A stretch of DNA of 7,215 nucleotides from Angelakisella sp. (GCA_013316495.1 WSMP01000083.1:1-7215); one strand, 5' to 3'. Counted from the stretch's first letter, positions 1-7,202 are shown. A program made the numbers and translations. Notes: a model not told the origin generated them from the letters alone.

Positions 1-799
1 CCTCCACCGCCGCAGAAAGGTTTTTATAGTGGAGCTGGTCCACCGTCAGGTCGTAGTAAATCCGTCCGGCGGGGATGTTTACCCCTTTGGAGGTGTCAAA
101 GGTCCAGACATAGCTGCCGTAATCCAGGCGGAGCAGGAGCTTTTCCTTCGCCGCCTCCTGGAAGATATCCCAGCGGAGCACCTCTCCGCCGGAAACCGGA
201 ATGGTGAGGGTCTTTTTGCCGCCGCTTTGGGTGATTTTATCCGAGAAGCTGTCCCAGCCGAGGGTGCTATCGGAGCTTCCGCCGCCCCCCCCGGAACCGC
301 CGCTGCTGCCGGAGCTGGCGGGGACGCCGGTGACGGTGAGGGAGGGATTCTGGAAAATGGTGGAAGCGCCGCCTTCCTCCAGGGCCTTCAGCTCGCTCCC
401 CGCCGAAAAGGCGGAGGCGGGCAGCTCCTGGGGGAAGGTCAGCTCCGCCAGCTCCACGCTGTTGCTGTTGGCGATGGGCCGGTTCCGGGAGATGTAGAAG
501 GAAAGTTTGGTCCGGCCATTTTCCTGGGCTATCACCGGCCAGTTGACATCCGCAGGGACGGCGTCCTTCCAGGCGACCTGGATTTGAGAGGTATCCAGGG
601 GCCGGTCCACATAGACGGCAAACTCCGCCGCGTAAAACTTGCTGCTAAAGTTATCCAGGCGCAGGATGAACTGGCCCTGTACGCCGCTGGCCTTCAGGAC
701 GATATGGGGCTGCTGGGCGGCGAAAGCGGTAACGGCCCAGCAGGCGAATACCATTGCCGCGGTGAGCAGTAGGGCGAGGAATCGGATACGCTGCTTCAT
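1..799 (-). CDS. Secreted protein with cohesin-like domain and Gly/Ser linker, partial (C-terminus off window)
   Basis: The first 266 codons of a secreted protein; the reading frame is open to the window edge and no stop is seen. Residues 1-27 form a signal peptide (basic KQRIR, hydrophobic core, cut after AFA). Residues about 32-157 form a beta-sandwich: FILRLDNFSSKFYAAEFAVYV (43-64, approximate), then TKLSFYISRNRPIANSNSVE (97-116) and LAELTF. This pattern resembles cohesins, where an xEFxV strand is followed by a KLSF strand and an (A/T)xxTF strand; it is a fold-level resemblance, not a firm assignment. A Gly/Ser linker follows (162-178). Residues 179-266 begin another module with LLLRLDYGSYVWTF (221-234), like a repeat I know from clostridial surface proteins. 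It lies six bases after the dockerin peptidase and appears cotranslated, so a binding or anchoring partner is plausible. Whether it carries SLH, sortase or membrane anchors cannot be seen here. Confidence 0.85.
   Translation of the reverse strand, partial: MKQRIRFLALLLTAAMVFACWAVTAFAAQQPHIVLKASGVQGQFILRLDNFSSKFYAAEFAVYVDRPLDTSQIQVAWKDAVPADVNWPVIAQENGRTKLSFYISRNRPIANSNSVELAELTFPQELPASAFSAGSELKALEEGGASTIFQNPSLTVTGVPASSGSSGGSGGGGGSSDSTLGWDSFSDKITQSGGKKTLTIPVSGGEVLRWDIFQEAAKEKLLLRLDYGSYVWTFDTSKGVNIPAGRIYYDLTVDQLHYKNLSAAVE
285..292 (-). repeat. G8 homopolymer tract in the linker coding sequence
   Basis: Eight consecutive C on the plus strand give G8 in the coding strand, within the poly-Gly part of the linker (residues about 170-172) of the partial secreted protein. 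A gain of one G would shift reading into a TAG at 269-267, a few codons later. A loss of one G would run to a TAA at 81-79. It could therefore act as a slippage switch, but G-rich Gly codons also arise by composition here; a run of seven occurs at 5345-5351 in the peptidase gene. Confidence 0.5.
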
Positions 800-805
800 T
801 TTTGC

Positions 806-3800
806 TTACTCCTCCAGTATGATCTTAGGCATGGACGAATAGGTGGGGGAGGGGAGCCAGCGGGTGCTGCTGGTGATTCGCCCCGCGCCCCCTTCCGGGA
901 TATCGGTGCGGTGGAGCTCCGCCATAATTTGGGTGGGCAGGAGGCTGGTGACACAGCCGTTTTCGCCGGAGGCGTCCTGCTGCTGCTTGGGGACGAAGAC
1001 CCACAGGCCGTTATCAATTTCTCCCATATCCCCGCTTTCCGGCAGGGCGGCAAAGAGGTAGACCTCACCCTCCATGGGCACCCGGTCCCCTTCGGCCAGC
1101 TCCCCGCTGGCGATGTCGCCGGCCTGGCTGCGGCCGTAGACGCGCAGGGTGTTGAAGACGGGGTTCCCCCGGAAGCTGCCGGTGATGATCAGCGTCCCCG
1201 CGGGGATCTCCCCATAGTCCTTAGCCAGGATGCCAATGCCGTTTTCACCAAAGGCCAAATGGTCCCCCGGATAGGCGGCGAAGCGGATGGCGCTGGCGGA
1301 AAGCCCTTCCGGCAGGCCGCTGACCCGCACAAGGGCGGCGTCAAAGGGGCAGATGCTGCCGTCGGCCTCGGTTCGGGTGAAGAAGAAGAGGCGGCCGGGG
1401 TTATCCCGCAGTTCGCTGTAGGAGATGGTCCGCACCGTGGTGAAGGCGGCGCCGTCCAGGCTTACCTCCACCGTAACGGTGCCCTCGCTCCCGAAGGAGA
1501 AGGTTTCCGCAGGGGGCTCCCCGGAATCCATCACACGGGTTTCCTCCGCCGGGGGAAGGTCGAAGCGAATTCCCGCCACCGGGCGGTCGCCGGGGAACTG
1601 GGCGGTGAGAAGGCCGCCCTGCGCCGTTTCGGCGCTCCAGGTGTACACATCGGTGGGGATGAGATTATCGTGGGAGATATCCAGCTGGCTGGAATCGGCC
1701 TGGGCAATCACATACCCCAGGATATCCACCGCCTTTACCGTGTAGGACACCGCCTTGTTATTCACCGAGCCCAAAGTGTCGTTCCAGGTGGTTGCGCCGG
1801 ACTTGGCGGAGAGGAAGGCCACCGGCTGGGTGGTATCGTTTAAGGTGCGGCTGATTTCATACCCCAGCATATTGGCTCCCTGAACAGGGGTGACGGTGAC
1901 GGTGGCCTGGCGGGCCTCCCGGTCGTACTGGGCGGCGATGCCCACCGTGCCGCTCTGCCGCTGGGTCCCCGCCAGCCGCTCCCGGCGGGACTGGTCAGTG
2001 AGGTACTGGAGCTTTCGCTCCTCCTGGGGGCCGCTTTGGCCGCTGGGGGTAAAGCCCCAGCTGGAGAAGAAGCCGCTCAGGTCCCGGCCGGCAATTTGGC
2101 TGGCGGCGGCCATAAAGCCGTCATCTCCGCCGCCTTTATAAACCTTATTCAGGCGGTTATAGAAGTTATCCTCCGGGCCATCGTAGGCCAGGTGGAGCTG
2201 CCAGTACATCCCAAGGCTGACAAAGACGTCGTTGGACATTCCCTGCTGGCCGGAGGTCACCTTTTGGTAGATGCCCTCGTACTTATTGGAGTTTTCCAGC
2301 CGGGAGGGGAGGGCGTTGCTGCCATTGTCCCAGGTCTGGGCGAAGAGGGAATAGATGTTGTTGGTGATTTCCGCCTTGCCCAGGGTATCCATCACGTGGC
2401 CGATCTCGTGCTGGATGCCCCAGCCGAAGAGGCCGTTGGCGTTCCCCGCCCCGGTGACCGAGGTGGGCCGTCCGGCCACCATGCCGGAGCAGGAGCCGTA
2501 GCCGATGCCGATGTGGCTGCCCCCGGCGTACATAAAGGCGTTGCCGAACATCCGCATATACCGGATGTTGTGGCGGGAGCGGGAGCTTTCCAGGGCATCC
2601 AAATCAATGCCATGGGTGCGGTACATAAGCTGCATCAGCTCCTCCCAGGCCAGGCCGTCGTGATAGAGGGCCTCGGTCCGGTCGCTGGAGCCCAGCCCGG
2701 AGCGCACCTGGGTGGCGGGGAGGGAGAGGAGAACATGGGGGAAGGAAATCTCGGTGGCGTTGAGGAAGTGGGTGGGGAGAACATCGGAGTTCATCCCGCC
2801 CAAGGTGGTGGTGCAGTAGCGGTCCAGCTCCTCGATATAGGCGCTGATGCGGGAGCGGATGGCGCTTTCATCCAGCTGGTGCCAGTCGGAGAGCTCCAGC
2901 AGGGGAATCTTGGTGCCGCCCCGCACCTGGAGACGAATTTCCCCGGTGCGGGAGCCGGAATACTGGAGATAGAGGGAGCCGCCCCGCTGGGGGGAAACGT
3001 CGTTCAGGCGGGGGATGGTGATGATGTTGCGGCCGTTTTCCAGCCGGATAGGGCTGCCGGACCACTTGGCGGCCTCGGCAAAGTGCTGGGTGGGAATCAG
3101 CTCTACCGTCTCCCCCTGGGGAATGCTGGCATAGATCACCAGCTGCTTTCCGGCCTCGGCGGTGACACCCACCGGCTGGAGGGTGCTGATTCGCTTGGGG
3201 TCGGCGGAGGCATCACGGGATTGGACCTTGTCCATCACGGCGCCCAGGCGGGAGGTATCCCCCTTCAGGAGGGCCTCTGCCAGATCCAGCTCATCCAGAA
3301 GGATGGTTTGGTTGACATAGTAGCCGTCCGTCTGCTGGATGCGGGCCCGCAGTTCATCGATGCGTCCCTGGGTGACCCCGGAGGCCAGCTGGGTGTAGCT
3401 GCCGTCGGTAAAGAGGGCGGCAATGCTGCTATCCGCGTCATCGTAGGTGTAGAAGGCGATTTCCGAAAGGGAGCAGGGCTTGCGGGTGCCGTCCCCCTGG
3501 CGCACTAGGACGGAGATCTTCTTGATGTGGTCGTTGCGGGTGAAGGGCAGGATGGCGTAGCCCGTTTGTCCGGGGTTGTTCCGGACGATGGGGGCGGTCC
3601 CCACATATTGGTCGGAGAGGTTGTTCAGCTTCCCCTGGTCGCTGGTAAGGTGGGTCTCGTTGCCGTCCTTATCCCAAACGGTGACGGAGTAGCGCTCCAG
3701 GACATTGGGGTAGCCCTTGTTGAGGCGGGGAACATAAATGAGGTAGTCCATGCTCTGTTCCTCGTCAAACTCAAAGGTGAACCGGCTGCTGAGGGACCAC

Positions 3801-5653
3801 TTCAGGGCAGTCCAATGGGTCTCGAAGTCCCCGTCGTAAACCTGCTTTACATTGAACTTGCCGCCATACTCCGGGGCGACGTTGTTGGGGTTCGTCATTT
3901 CCGCCTTGATGATGGCGGAGCTGGGGATGCGGTTCATGGTGGGCAGGGTGGGGAAGTTCAGAATCTCCTTTTCCGGCTTGCCGGTGGCGATGAGGGAGGG
4001 GCGGCTGAGGCCGATTTGGTTCCCTGCCACCACGTAGAAATCGTAGGAGACATCGTTGGTGAGGCCGATGACGGTAAAGGAGGTAGCGGTGTGTTTTTCC
4101 GCCGCCAGGATGAAGTCCTTGGCGGAGGATTCTTTGTAGTAGAGATGATAGAATTCCGCGTCCTCGGTCTTCTTCCAGCTGGCGGTGATGGCGCTTTCCT
4201 CCGGGGAGAGGGAGAGATTGTCCGGAGGGAGAGGCGCCTTGGAGGGCTGGGGAACGCAGCTGACGGGGGCGGAATCCTTCCCGGTCCAGTCGCCGTTGTA
4301 GGCGGAGACGGTGAAGTAGTAGGTCTTCAGGTTCTCCAGGCCGCTGACGACGGCCTGGGTCTCCCCCACCCGCAGCTGGCGGGTGAGGGCGGAGCTGGAT
4401 TCGCCGTAGCGCACCAGGTAGCCGTCCACGTTATCCACCCCCCGCCAGGAGAGGGTCACCTGGTGGTTCCCCGCGGCGGCGGTGAGGTTTTTGGGGATGG
4501 AGGCGCTGAAGTCCAGGTTATCGGGGATGATATCCCGCAGAAACTCAATCTTCTCGATGACGGCGTAGCTTACCCGGCCGTCAGCGCCGAAGACCTTTTC
4601 CACCGTGATGGTGATTTTCTTCACCGGCTCCCGCTTGCCCAGGGGGATGGTGACGGTGCTTTGCCCCAGGTGCCGCTCGGTGGCGTGGGTGCCGGCGGGC
4701 GGGGTGTTATCAAAGGCGATCTCCTCGGAGGAGCCGTTTTCGTATTCCACCAAAACCTTCCCCGCCTCCAAAGCGCCGTTGGTGGCGGGGGAGACGATGG
4801 AAAGCACGCTCATTTCCTTTGGGGCGGCAAGGGTGACCGGAATTTGGCAGGGGCCGTCCCCGCCGTTTACAAGGCGGACCTTGGTGCCGTTATCTTCAAA
4901 AAGATCGTTGACAGAGCCCCCCTCCAGGGTCATCTTCGCCTGGGAAAGGTCCTGGGCGGTAGCCGTCAGGTCCAGAAGACCATCGGTGACCAGGGCGCCA
5001 CCATAGACCTCCGCCGGCCGGCGGGCGCCCATGTTGCGGTGGACCAGGGCCAGGTCGGTGATATCCACCTTTCCGTCCAGGTCCAGGTCGCCGCCAGCGG
5101 AGCTGCCCCCCAGGGCGGCCAGCACCTGGTCCAGGTCCGCCTGGGTAATCTCCCCGTCCCCGGTGAGATCCCCAAGGGAAAAACCGCCGCTGTCCCCGCT
5201 GACCAGAAGGTGGGGGGTGCAGGCATCCACCGCCATCTTAGGGGAGGTGAAGCTGGCAAAGCCTTTTCCAGCCAGGCTCACCTGGTATTCCTGGTCCATG
5301 GGCAGGCCGGAAAAGCTCACCAACAGGAAACCCACCTGGTCGTTCCCCCCCAGGGGAGCGTCCTGGGGGTTGCGCAGGGAGAGAACCAGCCGGGCGGTGT
5401 TTTGACCGCAGGAAAAGGTCTCCTGCCCCTCGCTGCCCCGCAGGGCAAACTGCTGGGAGCCGGTTTTATCCCCGGTGAGGGTCAGGGTGAGGGCGTGGCG
5501 CTCCAAAGCGGCGGCGGTGTCCCGGTAATCGGCGCGGACCACCACCTCCAGCTTTCCCCCAGGGAAAGCGCCGGCGTCCGCCCCGTAGGCGGGGACCAGA
5601 GCGGCGGCCAAGATGAGCACCGCTGTTAAAAAGCCTGTCAGAACCTGTTTCAT
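806..5653 (-). CDS. Secreted dockerin-containing M60 family zinc metallopeptidase, multidomain
   Basis: The 1615 aa product is a secreted endopeptidase, by family likely acting on mucin-type O-glycoproteins. Domains by residue: signal peptide 1-24 (cut after AYG); beta-sandwich about 33-150; dockerin 158-210 with two complete calcium loops; discoidin-like module about 212-375; FN3 modules about 384-468 and 473-560; second discoidin-like (CBM32-type) module about 575-738; helical linker about 741-815; M60 domain about 820-1203; FN3-like module about 1235-1322; beta-rich C-terminus 1330-1615. The active site is H1082-E-I-G-H1086, then E1095 (HExxH-x8-E), followed by the M60-type ITNNIYSLF. Zinc ligands H1082, H1086 and E1095 and catalytic E1083 are inferred from the family. 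There is no LPxTG motif, SLH repeat or C-terminal membrane helix, so retention at the cell would depend on the dockerin or the sugar-binding modules. The stop codon sits in the ribosome binding site of the next secreted gene, indicating one operon. Domain borders are by eye; mucin specificity is inference. Confidence 0.93.
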   Translation of the reverse strand: MKQVLTGFLTAVLILAAALVPAYGADAGAFPGGKLEVVVRADYRDTAAALERHALTLTLTGDKTGSQQFALRGSEGQETFSCGQNTARLVLSLRNPQDAPLGGNDQVGFLLVSFSGLPMDQEYQVSLAGKGFASFTSPKMAVDACTPHLLVSGDSGGFSLGDLTGDGEITQADLDQVLAALGGSSAGGDLDLDGKVDITDLALVHRNMGARRPAEVYGGALVTDGLLDLTATAQDLSQAKMTLEGGSVNDLFEDNGTKVRLVNGGDGPCQIPVTLAAPKEMSVLSIVSPATNGALEAGKVLVEYENGSSEEIAFDNTPPAGTHATERHLGQSTVTIPLGKREPVKKITITVEKVFGADGRVSYAVIEKIEFLRDIIPDNLDFSASIPKNLTAAAGNHQVTLSWRGVDNVDGYLVRYGESSSALTRQLRVGETQAVVSGLENLKTYYFTVSAYNGDWTGKDSAPVSCVPQPSKAPLPPDNLSLSPEESAITASWKKTEDAEFYHLYYKESSAKDFILAAEKHTATSFTVIGLTNDVSYDFYVVAGNQIGLSRPSLIATGKPEKEILNFPTLPTMNRIPSSAIIKAEMTNPNNVAPEYGGKFNVKQVYDGDFETHWTALKWSLSSRFTFEFDEEQSMDYLIYVPRLNKGYPNVLERYSVTVWDKDGNETHLTSDQGKLNNLSDQYVGTAPIVRNNPGQTGYAILPFTRNDHIKKISVLVRQGDGTRKPCSLSEIAFYTYDDADSSIAALFTDGSYTQLASGVTQGRIDELRARIQQTDGYYVNQTILLDELDLAEALLKGDTSRLGAVMDKVQSRDASADPKRISTLQPVGVTAEAGKQLVIYASIPQGETVELIPTQHFAEAAKWSGSPIRLENGRNIITIPRLNDVSPQRGGSLYLQYSGSRTGEIRLQVRGGTKIPLLELSDWHQLDESAIRSRISAYIEELDRYCTTTLGGMNSDVLPTHFLNATEISFPHVLLSLPATQVRSGLGSSDRTEALYHDGLAWEELMQLMYRTHGIDLDALESSRSRHNIRYMRMFGNAFMYAGGSHIGIGYGSCSGMVAGRPTSVTGAGNANGLFGWGIQHEIGHVMDTLGKAEITNNIYSLFAQTWDNGSNALPSRLENSNKYEGIYQKVTSGQQGMSNDVFVSLGMYWQLHLAYDGPEDNFYNRLNKVYKGGGDDGFMAAASQIAGRDLSGFFSSWGFTPSGQSGPQEERKLQYLTDQSRRERLAGTQRQSGTVGIAAQYDREARQATVTVTPVQGANMLGYEISRTLNDTTQPVAFLSAKSGATTWNDTLGSVNNKAVSYTVKAVDILGYVIAQADSSQLDISHDNLIPTDVYTWSAETAQGGLLTAQFPGDRPVAGIRFDLPPAEETRVMDSGEPPAETFSFGSEGTVTVEVSLDGAAFTTVRTISYSELRDNPGRLFFFTRTEADGSICPFDAALVRVSGLPEGLSASAIRFAAYPGDHLAFGENGIGILAKDYGEIPAGTLIITGSFRGNPVFNTLRVYGRSQAGDIASGELAEGDRVPMEGEVYLFAALPESGDMGEIDNGLWVFVPKQQQDASGENGCVTSLLPTQIMAELHRTDIPEGGAGRITSSTRWLPSPTYSSMPKIILEE
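809..815 (-). promoter_or_regulatory. Ribosome binding site embedded in the end of the M60 gene
   Basis: The minus strand reads GGAGGAG, TAA (stop of the peptidase), GCAAAA, then ATG. The Shine-Dalgarno sequence is made of the last two Glu codons plus one base, nine bases from the downstream start. A ribosome ending the peptidase therefore sits on the start site of the next gene, an arrangement that favours translational coupling. Confidence 0.85.
2045..3196 (-). other. M60 metallopeptidase domain with intact gluzincin active site
   Basis: Residues about 820-1203. An N-terminal beta subdomain (GVTAEAGKQLVIYASIPQG onward) leads into the helical catalytic part. Landmarks are RYMRMFGNAFMYAGG (1031-1045), the HEIGH motif at 2410-2396, the third ligand E1095 at 2371-2369, the helix VFVSLGMYWQLHLAY (1143-1157) and the closing GFFSSWGF (1194-1201). 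No catalytic residue is missing. Confidence 0.9.
5024..5182 (-). other. Dockerin domain within the M60 peptidase
   Basis: Residues 158-210 hold two EF-hand-like calcium loops: D162-x-T164-x-D166-G-E168-I-x-x-x-D173 and D189-x-D191-x-D193-G-K195-V-x-x-x-D200. Each is followed by a helix, ending VHRNMGA. Every acidic ligand position of the dockerin repeat is filled, so it should fold and bind calcium. It sits near the N-terminus behind a beta-sandwich rather than at the C-terminus, the usual place in cellulosomal enzymes. Confidence 0.92.
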
Positions 5654-5663
5654 AGAGCCTCTA

Positions 5664-5669
5664 CTCCTT
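5664..5669 (-). promoter_or_regulatory. Ribosome binding site of the M60 peptidase gene
   Basis: AAGGAG on the minus strand, ten bases before the ATG at 5653-5651. A second purine run, AGAGG, lies closer to the start. The site fixes this ATG, which is followed at once by a good signal peptide. Confidence 0.85.
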
Positions 5670-5709
5670 GTGTCGAGATAAATGGAATCGCTAAATTATT
5701 CCAGTTTAC

Positions 5710-5738
5710 AGTATACTACAAGAGCCGACCAATTTCCA
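5710..5738 (-). promoter_or_regulatory. Candidate sigma-A promoter of the peptidase operon
   Basis: On the minus strand TGGAAA (5738-5733, four of six matches to TTGACA) is followed by a 17-base spacer and TATACT (5715-5710, five of six matches to TATAAT). Transcription would begin near 5703, giving a leader of about 50 bases before the ATG at 5653. It lies just past the upstream terminator, in an AT-richer patch of an otherwise GC-rich window, which fits a promoter. A weaker alternative is TTGTAG, 17 bases, TAATTT, slightly further downstream. No clear operator repeat is visible. Confidence 0.6.
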
Positions 5739-5770
5739 GATGCTTCGATGGATTTTGACCGAAAAGGGGG

Positions 5771-5797
5771 ATAAAAAATGCCCCCCAAAAGGGGGGC
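5771..5797 (-). terminator. Intrinsic terminator after the FAD dehydrogenase gene
   Basis: On the minus strand, starting 13 bases after the TAA stop at 5813-5811, there is a perfect 7-bp stem GCCCCCC / GGGGGGC with a TTTT loop (5797-5780). It is followed at once by ATTTTTTAT (5779-5771). All-GC stem, tetraloop and U-run make a standard rho-independent terminator. On the plus strand the same hairpin is followed by a G-rich stretch without a U-run, so it should act in one direction only. It separates the FAD gene from the secreted peptidase operon. Confidence 0.93.
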
Positions 5798-5810
5798 GGG
5801 AAGGGGGTTG

Positions 5811-7202
5811 TTAAACCTTCTGCTTGCCGGTGATAAGATCCGCCACGTAGAGGCCGTTGGCGGAAGCCTGGGAGAGGGAGCGGGTGAAGCCCGCCCCGTC
5901 CCCGATGGCGTAAAAGCCGGGGTGCCCCTCCAGCTGGAAGTGGGTGCAGGCGGGGCGGGCGGAGTAGTACTTGCACTCGATGCCGTACAGAAGGGTATCG
6001 TAGTTGGCGGTGCCGGGACAGATTTTGTCCAGCTGGTAGAGGGTTTCCACAATGTTATCCAGCTGCCGCTTGGGCATACAAAGGCTCAGGTCCCCAGGGA
6101 CAGCGCAGAGGGTGGGGCGGGTGGTGCACTGGGCCAGCCGCTTCTCGTCGGTGCGCCGCCCGGCCATCAAATCCCCCAGCCGCTGCACCAGCACGCTTCC
6201 CCCGCTGATGAGGTTGGCAAGGCTGGCTACATGGCGGGCGTACTCGATGGGGTCCCGGAAGGGCTGGGTAAAGCGCATGGTGGAAAGCAGGGCGAAGTTG
6301 GAGTTCTGGGTCTTCCTGGCGGGGTCCCGGTAGCTGTGGCCGTTGACGGTAAGGACGCCGTCGGTATTTTCGGTGACCACGTTCCCCCGCTCGTTGAAGC
6401 AGAAGGTGCGGGTGGTGTCCCCGTATCCCTTGGAGCGGTAGACGATTTTGGGCTCGTAGATTTTCCGGGAAAAGTCCTCCCAGATAATGGCGGGCAGCTC
6501 CACCCGCACCCCGATATCCACCTGGTTGTTTTGCAGCTGCACCCCGTTTCTGGCGCACCAGGCGGAAAAGAGCTTGCTCCCCGCCCGGCCCACGGCGAAG
6601 ATGACCTGGCCGGCGGTGGTGGTGCGGCTCCCCTTCCGGTCCTCCAGGGTGATTTGGCGGGTGCGGATATCCACATCGGTGGCGCGGGTGCCGGTAAGGA
6701 TTTGGCAGCGGTGCTCCAGGCTCTTCACCAGCCGCACCATAGTGTCAAAGTTGCTGTCCGTACCCAGGTGCTTCAGCTGGGCCTGCTGCATGTGCAAATC
6801 GTACTGGAGGCAGAGCTTTTTCAGCTCGTTATTGGGGGTGTACCGCTCGGTGGTGGCCCCGTGGGAGACCAGGATGCGGTCCGCCTGCTCGATATACTCC
6901 AGCACCACCTCCCTGGGGAGGAAATCGGTGAGCCAGCCGCCGTATTCGGTGCTGATGACATACTTGCCATCGGAGAAGGCCCCGGCGCCCCCAATCCCCT
7001 CCATAATGGCGCAGCTTTTGCACCGGACGCACCGGTTGGTCTGCCCTGCCACAATGGGACATTTGCGGTGCTCCAGGGGGTTGCCCTGCTCCACCAGACA
7101 GACCTGGAGGGAGGGGTCGTTTTCGGTGAGGCGGTGGGCCGCCATCAGCCCGCCGATGCCGCCGCCGATGATGAGTACATCGTAATAATTTTTCAGTTCC
7201 AA
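5811..7202 (-). CDS. FAD-dependent dehydrogenase, COG2509-like, with N-terminal Cys cluster
   Basis: The 463 aa product is a probable cytoplasmic flavoprotein oxidoreductase; its substrate is unknown. Seen in the sequence: an N-terminal Rossmann strand and dinucleotide loop (YDVLIIGGGIGGLMAA, residues 7-22, GxGxxG) and an acidic Glu38 at the end of the second strand. A cysteine cluster follows (C48, C58, C61, C64), directly before GIGGAGAFSDGK (residues 69-80). The C-terminal flavin motif is FYAIGDGAGFTRSLSQA (residues 430-446). There is no signal peptide or membrane segment. The combination of Cys cluster, GGAGAFSDGK and GDGAG matches my recollection of the uncharacterised FAD-dependent dehydrogenase family COG2509, and the length is typical. 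The start is a TTG at 7202-7200, supported by an AGGA element nine bases upstream and by the usual short lead before the first beta strand; the frame stays open to the window edge, so an earlier start cannot be excluded. A strong terminator follows the stop, so it is probably not cotranscribed with the secreted genes downstream. Confidence 0.88.
   Translation of the reverse strand: MELKNYYDVLIIGGGIGGLMAAHRLTENDPSLQVCLVEQGNPLEHRKCPIVAGQTNRCVRCKSCAIMEGIGGAGAFSDGKYVISTEYGGWLTDFLPREVVLEYIEQADRILVSHGATTERYTPNNELKKLCLQYDLHMQQAQLKHLGTDSNFDTMVRLVKSLEHRCQILTGTRATDVDIRTRQITLEDRKGSRTTTAGQVIFAVGRAGSKLFSAWCARNGVQLQNNQVDIGVRVELPAIIWEDFSRKIYEPKIVYRSKGYGDTTRTFCFNERGNVVTENTDGVLTVNGHSYRDPARKTQNSNFALLSTMRFTQPFRDPIEYARHVASLANLISGGSVLVQRLGDLMAGRRTDEKRLAQCTTRPTLCAVPGDLSLCMPKRQLDNIVETLYQLDKICPGTANYDTLLYGIECKYYSARPACTHFQLEGHPGFYAIGDGAGFTRSLSQASANGLYVADLITGKQKV

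Noticed and set aside
738..751. Possible lipobox VFAC with Cys20 in the signal peptide of the partial secreted protein.
   Set aside because: The hydrophobic stretch continues past the Cys to a good type I site (AFA, residue 27), and Phe at position -2 is unusual for a lipobox, so signal peptidase I cleavage is more likely.
3527..5629. A 700-codon open frame on the plus strand, opposite the peptidase gene (also 2036-3508, 911-1843 and 29-772).
   Set aside because: These frames are in exact codon register with the real minus-strand genes, so they stay open simply because those genes rarely use TTA, CTA and TCA codons. Their products are low-complexity Gly/Val/Ala-rich chains without domains, signal peptides or good ribosome binding sites.
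5710..5717. Palindrome AGTATACT as an operator.
   Set aside because: It is only 8 bp, its flanks are not symmetric, and it coincides with the -10 element, where such AT-rich sequences occur by chance.
5696..6052. Minus-strand frames overlapping the end of the FAD gene and the intergenic region (118 and 86 codons).
   Set aside because: They are Pro/Ser-rich out-of-frame shadows of the FAD gene running through its terminator and into the promoter region, with no homology that I recognise.
6487..7185. A 232-codon plus-strand frame opposite the FAD dehydrogenase.
   Set aside because: It is a Ser/Arg/Pro-rich shadow frame with no recognisable motif, overlapping a gene with clear family motifs.
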